Positions 54,406 through 61,167 of a stretch of DNA of 64,000 nt are shown here, piece by piece; position 1 is the stretch's first letter, and the number at the start of each line of letters is the position of its first letter. Source of the stretch: an uncultured Dysosmobacter sp. (GTDB lineage: Bacteria > Bacillota > Clostridia > Oscillospirales > Oscillospiraceae); contig CANQPD010000004.1 of the NCBI GenBank assembly GCA_947625655.1, positions 124,001-188,000 on the forward strand, in the 5' to 3' direction. A program made the position numbers and the translations under genes. The notes beneath the pieces are model-generated. The model made no database searches, was not told the DNA's origin, and saw only the letters and a list, made by a program, of their open reading frames with translations.

Positions 54406-57400
54406 TCAGTTACCAGATGCGGCATGGAACCACTGATAAGTTCTGAAAACATCTTGATTGACAGTAGCATCATAGGCGATTGCACCACTCCCGTCCTTGT
54501 TGAGGGAAACCTGTGCTGTGACGCTTTCACCCAGAATCGGCTTATAATACATAGCATGCATACCTTCAGATTCCTCACCATTTTTTGTCGCGGTACCGCT
54601 GACCGCAGTTACGCTTCCTCCATTGATCGTTAGTTTATTGTAGTTTGCCGAGATCCCGCAACTGTTTGCGCGGATGGTATAGCCCTCTGGCGCTGTCAAA
54701 GCCACATCACCGCCCCTCGCGGTCACACTGCCCCCGTTGACAATGAGATTGTTAACCGACAATCCAATGCTCGAGCCATCGGTACTGTTGCCAACATTCC
54801 TTTTGTTGATACTGCCTCCGGTCGTGGTGATGGTTCCGCCGTTGACAGTCATGTTGCCCGCCACACAAATGGCAAAGCTTCTAATATAGCCTGTGTCGTA
54901 GGAACACGTACCAGTTATATTGACTGTCAGACTTCCCGGACCCTCGATCATCAGTTCGGAGTTCTGGATATAAATTCCGCTGCTAAAGGTGGTATCTCCG
55001 GTGTAGGTCAGGCTGTTGTTTCCGATCAATTGAATGGTCAGGGTCTCCGTGCCTTTATATCCAAGGCAGGCATCCCCGATGGTCGCACCAGTTATATTGG
55101 TGGTGCCCTCTCCGGTATAGTGGTAATTATTCAGGGTCAGGATATTCGTTTCCGCATCATAAGAAACGGTTCCATCCCTGAAAACATTTTGCGCGTTTCC
55201 GCCTGTGACCTGCACGCCGCCGATCCAAAGATCATATTCCGTCGTATCCTCGACCCAGTGGGCGTAAAGGGTATGATCTTCCGTCCGCTTCACAGAGGTG
55301 TCGGACTCGACCTTGCTGCCGCCGTCTGCTTCAGTAAACCAGCCGGTAAAGGTATAGCCCTGCCGGAAGGGAGTGGGCAGCGTTCCGTAGGCGCCGTTAT
55401 ATGTGACGGTCGCGCTTGTTTCTGTGACCGTGCCGCCGTTGGCATTAAAAGTCACGGTGTAGGTGTTGGCCGTCCACTGGGCTGTGAAAGACTGATCGCT
55501 GTCAGGCATGGTGTTGGGCACATTCGGATCCCAACTGGTAAAGGTATAACCGGTGCGGGTGGCCGTAGGCGCCGTGATGGCCGTGCCGTAATCCACGGTT
55601 CCGCTGGTATACAATCCGGTCAGAGTGCCGCCGTTGGCGTTCCAGCTCAGGGTGTGCTGATTGAGCTTCCATTGGGCAGTAAAGGTGGAGTTTTGATTTG
55701 GAACAGTGGCGGGGACCTCCGGCTCCCAGCCGGTAAAGGTATAACCTTCACGGATCGGCGTAGGTTCAGTGATGGCCGTTCCGTAATACACCGTTCCGTT
55801 GGTATACGAGCCGTTCAGGGTGCCGCCGTTGGCTTCCCAGCTCACCGTGTACGGAATCGGCGTCCACTTGGCGTAGAGGGTCTTGTTTCCCGTCGCATCC
55901 GCAGCGATCTCTGTCACCTGCTCTCCGTTGAAACTGCTGTCCTCGTACCAGCCGCCAAAGGTATAGCCCGTTCGTGTGGCCGGAGCCAGGGTCACGGCAG
56001 TCCCGTAGGTATAGGAGGACGGGTTGGGATTGGCTGCGTCATCCACATTTTCATAGGTGATCTGATAGGTGTTTGCCTCGTCGCGGAACTGGGCGTAATA
56101 GGTCACGTCCCCCGCCACCGTAACGGTATCGTCCAGCGCCGTTCCGGAGCCGTCCGCCACCGTATTCCAGCCGGAGAAGGTGATGGTGTGCCCCGTTTCG
56201 GTCTTTTCCGGGGCCGGGCCGTCATACCGGGGCTTCGCGCCGTACTTCACGTTCTCGTCCGTCTCCAGCAGGGTTTCGCCGTTCATCCATTTGACGGTAT
56301 AGGTCAGGCGGTCATATTTGATCTCGATGACCGTTGTGCCGTCGGGGGCGATGGTCGTTTGCGCAAACTCCTTGGCGGGGCCAAAGCCCTCATAGGTCTT
56401 GGCATTGGCGGCGGTTTCGGTCATCACGGTGCCCGTCAGGCTTTCCTTCTCGTGCTCGGTGTACTCGTCGTTCTCCACGTTCTGCCAGAGGTGCTTGACG
56501 GTGTAGGTCACATTTCCCGGCGTCCACTTGGCGTAGAGGGTGTGTGCCCCGGCTGTTTCCACAACGGTGTCCGCCTCGACCTTTTTGCCGCTGTCATCGT
56601 TTGCCGTATACCAGCCCGCGAAGTTGTAGCCTTGCAGGGTGGGCGTGGGCAGCTCGCCGTAGGGCTGGCCGTAGGTGACGGTTCTCGTGGAATCGCCCAT
56701 CAGCTGGCCGTCCATCGGGTTAAGGGTCACGGTGTAGACTCTGGCCGTCCACTTGGCGAACAGGGTCACAGCCCCGGTGACCTCCGTGCTGAAGTCCCAC
56801 TTCTTCGTGCAGTTCTGGTCGCTGTACCAGCCGCCGAAGACATAGCCGTCCCGGGTGGGGTCGGCGGGCTTGGTGATGCACTCCCCGGTCCGGACCGTGG
56901 CCGCCGCCGTCTCACTGCCGCCCATGGCGTTGAACGTGACGGGATTCTGAACGCCCTCCCACCGGGCGGTGTAGACCGCGTTTCCAGTTACTGTTTCAGG
57001 CGGCGTCACGTCCCAGCCGGTGAAGAGGTAGCCCTCCCGTCCCACGGTGGGCGGAGTCAGCGCCGCGCCGTACTTGCAGGTCTGGACGATGTCCTTCGTG
57101 CCGTTTTCCGGTTTCCACGTCACGGTGTACTGGTTCCGGTCATAGTAAATTTTCACCACGGTGGAGCCGTCGGCGGCGATGGTCTGCTGGTCAAAGGCCT
57201 TGGCGGTAAAGCCGGTGTAGGTCCTGGCCGCCGCCGTGGTCCGGCTTTCCGTGAGACCGCGTTTCGTTTCCTTCGTTTCCAGCGTGTAGGCGCCGTTGAG
57301 CGCCTGCTGATAGTGCTCCACGGTGTAGTCGACCTCCGCAGGCGTCCACTTGGCAAAGAGGAGCTTGCCCTTGGTGCCGGGGAAGAATTTGGGCATGGTG

Positions 57401-60400
57401 TTCATCTTTTCCACCTTGCTGCTCTCAATAGAAGGGTTCGTGTACCAGCCAGCGAAGGCGTAGCCGGGTTTCGTGGGATCTGCGGGCCAGGTGATGGCGG
57501 CGCCCTCGCCGCCGGTGATCTGGGCCACGGCGGAGCCGCCCATGGGGTTAAAGCTGATGTACCGCAGCCCCTCCGGATCGCTCCATGTGATATGGATGAC
57601 CTTCTGGATGGGCTCGGAGGTGAAGGACAGCGCAGCCTTCTTCCATGTAATGGTCATGTCGGTCTCTTCGTTCAATGAGCCGGTGGGCGGCGTGACCGTC
57701 ACGGTATTGCCGGCCGGGTCGTAGCGGAAGGCCGGGTTAGAGAAGGAGATGGTAAAGGCTCTCTCGCTGTCGTCATCCCGATTGACCGCCCCCGTCTCAC
57801 CTGATTTCAGATCCATGTACTGCATGGTATAGGTGGAACCGGGCAGAGCAAGGCTCTTGACGGTCTTAATGTTGTAGCCTGTGTCATCCGTCACGGCAAA
57901 GGCATAGACATTCTGCTGCTCACCCGCCGACCACAACGGCCACTCATGGGCATAGAGGGTAGGCGCCCAGGTGAGCTTGCTGCTGTTGAAGGCCTGTGCC
58001 AAAAACTTGATGTCGATATACATCCCGATCTCGATGAGCATGGCTCCGGCGGAACGCTCCTCCTTCCCCTGTCCCTGCATCCAACACAGATGATAGAAGA
58101 AGTAGCCCCAAAGCTGGGAGTAGGCCCCGACATCCGCCACGATGCCGATCTTATCCAGATTTAGGGAGATCAGGCCCACATACATCTCCAGCCGCAGTCC
58201 CGCGCGGATGCCAACGGTGCCCACCACATAGAAATCGAAATTGTATTGGGGCGTGATGATGTCAATGGTCTCATTGGTAGCCTGTCTGGACTTCACACGG
58301 ACGGAAAAGTTGTACCGTTTCTGGGTGGTATAGTCAAAGCTCATACCCATGGACACCGCCAGATTGGCGCTGACCACGAATCTGCCCTTTACCTGCCAGC
58401 AGAAGATATGCAGGAAGGCGCTGCCGTTGTTTTCAAACAGCTTGACGTTGACGATCTCGAACCATGTGTCATTGGCGTTATCCATCACGCCGGCATAGAT
58501 CTCCGCCAGGGAATCCATCTCGCCGTCTGTTCCCTGTACGCCGCCCGCCTCGGCATAGTCTTCCATGCGGTCCATGATGGCGTCCAGTTTTTCCGTCATG
58601 GAGGCATCCTCCTCGTCCCCGCCTGCCGTAATGTCAGCGGTGAAGCCGATGCCGGTGTAGTTGCCCACATCAAAGGAGGCGTTCAAAGAGTAGTCATAGC
58701 GCAGGAAGCCTATTTTGTGGCGCTTGGTGCTGACGCTTTGCCGGAGGATGATCTCCTCCTCAAAGATGGCGGTGATGCTGATCTCCACCTTGTCGTTGAT
58801 CTTCACAGTAAAGGGGATACTGATCTCCACGTCAAAGCCATTGCCCTGCAGATGATCCAGCCTTTGGTTGGCACGCACCTTGATATTGATGTTCTTAACG
58901 TCAAATTCCACCTCTACCTTGTTTCCGTCTTTGGCCGCGGCAACAACGCCGCTGTACGGTACGGCGGAAGCCCGCATGGTTTTCATGGTTTCCTCCACCT
59001 GCTCGGGGTCCGGCAGCTCGTTCAGTTCGTCGCTCTCCAGCATCACTGCCGCGAGATAGAGGGCGGCCTCCTCGGCGTAACCGCTTGCTTCCACATCGTT
59101 TTTGATTTCTGCTTCGATCTCCGCCTTCTCCGCCTCGCTGACTTCGATCTCCTGATCCTGCGTGTAGTAGACGTCCAGCGCGGTTTCGATGTCCGCTTCT
59201 GTTGCGGAGGTGTAGGTGATGACATAGCTGTTGCCAGTTTGGGTAAATTCAGTGATTTTTCCATAAGAGTTTGCGGTGGCATTGTCGCTGTATGCGCTGC
59301 TGATAAAGCCGATGAAGTCGCCTGCGTCCAGGCTGTCCGCGTCCACATTTTCCATGGCTGCGGCCAGATTGTCCGCTGCGATGGTAATGGTGTTTACGTC
59401 AGTGTCCGTGTCCCAGCCGCTTTGGATGGGCAACACATCGGGCATAAAGAGCACATCCTCCACATCGGCCATCTCATAGCTGTAACTGCCGCCGCCGTTG
59501 ACGGCAGTGATCTTGATGTAACCTACCTCGCCCTCGGTGGAACTGACATCGTTCAGATTTACGCTGCCGGAGGTGACGGCCAGGGTGTCGCCCACTGCCA
59601 GCGTTTCAGAACCCGTGTAGGTAAAGCTGCCGCTGGCGGTGTTCTCGGCGCTGCGGCCCTGTCCGTCGATCTGATACAGTCCGGCGAACACCGTGTCCTT
59701 CAAGCCATCGGTGTCAGTGACCGGGATCCGCTTCACCCCATCGTTCAGTTGGGCGTTTTTCACCTCGTTTTTTGCGGTGAGGAGATTCAGATAGCGGATG
59801 GACGCGCTCTGCTCGCCATCGTCCAGTTTGAACCGCGCCGCCTCGTTCAGCAGCTCCACCTGATAGGTCTGTCCGGCTTCCAGCACAGCGGACACCTTGG
59901 AACCCCTGACGGTGTAGCCCACGGCCATATTGCCGCCTGTGATATTGATGAATTTCACGGCGGCTGTGATATCGCTCTCTCCGGTCACGCCCACCACGTC
60001 AAAGGAATATATACCTGCCGGAAGGTCCGTGCGGGTCACATAGTTTGGCGTTTCCATAGCCTGCACTTCTTCTCCCGCCGCCGTCTTGGCATAGAGGGTC
60101 ATGTTTTTTGTCACAGTGTCGCCCGTTTCCACCCCACGGGTCAGTCCGGCGTCATAGTACCAGCCCAGGAAGATCACCCCGGCCTTGGCCGGCGTAGGCA
60201 GGCTGCTGATGAGGGTGTCCTTCGCGGCGGTTTGGGGGGTGGGAAGGCTGATGTCCGGCTGACCGCTGCCCAGCGCAAATTGCACTTCGTAATAGGTGGT
60301 CTGGCTCGTCCCTCCGCCGGAGGAGCCGCCTCCGCCAGAAGATCCGCCGCCTGTGGAGGGCTTTTCCGGCTTGACGGCTGGATCTCCGGCCTCGGGGTCG

Positions 60401-60561
60401 ATGCTGACCCGCTCGGAGGGCACGCCGGGTTCCTGATACCAGGTCTCCACCGTTTCGTCCGTCCGCATACACAGTGTGGCCGCCTGGGCGCGGCTGGCAT
60501 TGCCCGCCGGATTAAAATTTACTCCGTCGCCGTTCAGAAGTCCGGTTTTCCACAGCTTCAA
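54406..60561 (-). CDS. Giant cell-surface repeat protein, 5'-truncated
   Basis: 2051 codons. The first residues (MKLWKTGLLNGDGVNF...ASRAQAATLCMR) are the end of an S-layer-homology domain. Upstream in frame is YARDAVL, then the match is lost at about 60580, so the signal peptide and other SLH units are missing. A Ser/Gly linker follows, then a unique 800-residue part, then about eight InlB-B/Listeria-Bacteroides-type repeats (RxGYTFxGWYxx...TLYAKW), MucBP-like segments and a beta-helix-like domain (DLWIGGVQV...NNYHYTGEG). The terminal TGA comes early: in the next frame ELSETHDPGYTAPAVPS...YQYFHAGSN extends to 54318 and repeats the YQWFHA motif, pointing to a one-base frameshift near 54407. 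Confidence 0.82.
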   Translation of the reverse strand: MKLWKTGLLNGDGVNFNPAGNASRAQAATLCMRTDETVETWYQEPGVPSERVSIDPEAGDPAVKPEKPSTGGGSSGGGGSSGGGTSQTTYYEVQFALGSGQPDISLPTPQTAAKDTLISSLPTPAKAGVIFLGWYYDAGLTRGVETGDTVTKNMTLYAKTAAGEEVQAMETPNYVTRTDLPAGIYSFDVVGVTGESDITAAVKFINITGGNMAVGYTVRGSKVSAVLEAGQTYQVELLNEAARFKLDDGEQSASIRYLNLLTAKNEVKNAQLNDGVKRIPVTDTDGLKDTVFAGLYQIDGQGRSAENTASGSFTYTGSETLAVGDTLAVTSGSVNLNDVSSTEGEVGYIKITAVNGGGSYSYEMADVEDVLFMPDVLPIQSGWDTDTDVNTITIAADNLAAAMENVDADSLDAGDFIGFISSAYSDNATANSYGKITEFTQTGNSYVITYTSATEADIETALDVYYTQDQEIEVSEAEKAEIEAEIKNDVEASGYAEEAALYLAAVMLESDELNELPDPEQVEETMKTMRASAVPYSGVVAAAKDGNKVEVEFDVKNINIKVRANQRLDHLQGNGFDVEISIPFTVKINDKVEISITAIFEEEIILRQSVSTKRHKIGFLRYDYSLNASFDVGNYTGIGFTADITAGGDEEDASMTEKLDAIMDRMEDYAEAGGVQGTDGEMDSLAEIYAGVMDNANDTWFEIVNVKLFENNGSAFLHIFCWQVKGRFVVSANLAVSMGMSFDYTTQKRYNFSVRVKSRQATNETIDIITPQYNFDFYVVGTVGIRAGLRLEMYVGLISLNLDKIGIVADVGAYSQLWGYFFYHLCWMQGQGKEERSAGAMLIEIGMYIDIKFLAQAFNSSKLTWAPTLYAHEWPLWSAGEQQNVYAFAVTDDTGYNIKTVKSLALPGSTYTMQYMDLKSGETGAVNRDDDSERAFTISFSNPAFRYDPAGNTVTVTPPTGSLNEETDMTITWKKAALSFTSEPIQKVIHITWSDPEGLRYISFNPMGGSAVAQITGGEGAAITWPADPTKPGYAFAGWYTNPSIESSKVEKMNTMPKFFPGTKGKLLFAKWTPAEVDYTVEHYQQALNGAYTLETKETKRGLTESRTTAAARTYTGFTAKAFDQQTIAADGSTVVKIYYDRNQYTVTWKPENGTKDIVQTCKYGAALTPPTVGREGYLFTGWDVTPPETVTGNAVYTARWEGVQNPVTFNAMGGSETAAATVRTGECITKPADPTRDGYVFGGWYSDQNCTKKWDFSTEVTGAVTLFAKWTARVYTVTLNPMDGQLMGDSTRTVTYGQPYGELPTPTLQGYNFAGWYTANDDSGKKVEADTVVETAGAHTLYAKWTPGNVTYTVKHLWQNVENDEYTEHEKESLTGTVMTETAANAKTYEGFGPAKEFAQTTIAPDGTTVIEIKYDRLTYTVKWMNGETLLETDENVKYGAKPRYDGPAPEKTETGHTITFSGWNTVADGSGTALDDTVTVAGDVTYYAQFRDEANTYQITYENVDDAANPNPSSYTYGTAVTLAPATRTGYTFGGWYEDSSFNGEQVTEIAADATGNKTLYAKWTPIPYTVSWEANGGTLNGSYTNGTVYYGTAITEPTPIREGYTFTGWEPEVPATVPNQNSTFTAQWKLNQHTLSWNANGGTLTGLYTSGTVDYGTAITAPTATRTGYTFTSWDPNVPNTMPDSDQSFTAQWTANTYTVTFNANGGTVTETSATVTYNGAYGTLPTPFRQGYTFTGWFTEADGGSKVESDTSVKRTEDHTLYAHWVEDTTEYDLWIGGVQVTGGNAQNVFRDGTVSYDAETNILTLNNYHYTGEGTTNITGATIGDACLGYKGTETLTIQLIGNNSLTYTGDTTFSSGIYIQNSELMIEGPGSLTVNITGTCSYDTGYIRSFAICVAGNMTVNGGTITTTGGSINKRNVGNSTDGSSIGLSVNNLIVNGGSVTARGGDVALTAPEGYTIRANSCGISANYNKLTINGGSVTAVSGTATKNGEESEGMHAMYYKPILGESVTAQVSLNKDGSGAIAYDATVNQDVFRTYQWFHAASGN

Positions 60562-60578
60562 GACCGCGTCCCGCGCAT

Positions 60579-60911
60579 ATGGTCGGGCGGATGTTTACCA
60601 TGCGGATGACGCCGGAGCCGGGCATACTGGATCTCATGTGCTGTATTCCCGTGGAGGAGCGCTTCGACGGGCCGGAGCGGGTGGAGTTTGCGGAAACGTC
60701 CGCACTGTGCATCTACTACCGGGGCCCCTATGAGGGGACAGGCGACGCTGTCCGGGCACTGGCGGCATATGTCCGGGAGCATGGCGTCCAGACCACTGGG
60801 CCGTTCCGCTCCATCTACCTGGAGGGGCCGCCCAACCGCGGTGAGAACAGCGGCGACTATATCACGCAGGTCGCCGTGCCGGTCAAGGATTTGCGGAGAG
60901 CGCAGCGTTGA
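60579..60911 (+). pseudogene. GyrI-like/effector-binding domain fragment, N-terminally truncated
   Basis: A 110-codon frame (MFTMRMTPEPGILDLMCCIPVEERFDGP...ALCIYYRGPYEGTGDAVRALAAYVREHGVQTTGPF...DYITQVAVPV). It matches the second half of GyrI/AraC-E-bind small-molecule domains, which normally have two such halves. No ribosome-binding site precedes the ATG, and the frame starts at the same junction (about 60580) where the giant surface protein on the other strand loses its N terminus. So it is the end of a broken regulator or effector protein. Confidence 0.7.
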
Positions 60912-60970
60912 TGCTCACGAGTTTTTGGGAGAGACAATAAAGCAGGAATCTATCATTTTAACCCAATTGT

Positions 60971-61008
60971 AGAGTTGGGGCGGTCTTGAAAACCGCCCCA
61001 ACTTTTTA
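60971..61008 (+). terminator. Terminator after the GyrI-like fragment
   Basis: Stem AGTTGGGGCGGT/ACCGCCCCAACT, loop CTTGAAA, and TTTTT tail. Confidence 0.9.
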
Positions 61009-61057
61009 TCTTTGCGGGTGGATACCTTGCCCCACAAAGCCTGTATTTTCCCGTCTG

Positions 61058-61157
61058 GTTAAAGGCAGGCAGTTTTCGGAGATTTTCCTCCGAAAACCGC
61101 CTGCTGTTCCTAATCCTATTATCAACCCGGCGGGGCGAGCTGACCCGCCCCGCCAAT
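61058..61157 (-). terminator. Two hairpins before the SLH protein stop
   Basis: A long interrupted stem at 61058-61110 (GTTTTCGGAG with its complement) and GGCGGGGC/GCCCCGCC at about 61131-61157, just beyond the 61168 stop. The latter likely ends the minus-strand gene. Confidence 0.7.
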
Positions 61158-61167
61158 GATCCGAGTA

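Noticed and set aside
54158-54446. Short plus-strand frames before the giant protein stop
   Set aside because: They cross the terminator hairpin and the tail of the minus-strand gene, with no ribosome-binding site or recognisable product.
55030-57678. 882-codon plus-strand frame opposite the giant surface protein
   Set aside because: Periodic sequence follows the InlB-type repeats on the coding strand; no independent evidence.
58246-60609. 787-codon plus-strand frame opposite the giant surface protein
   Set aside because: Antisense shadow; lacks initiation signals and family resemblance.
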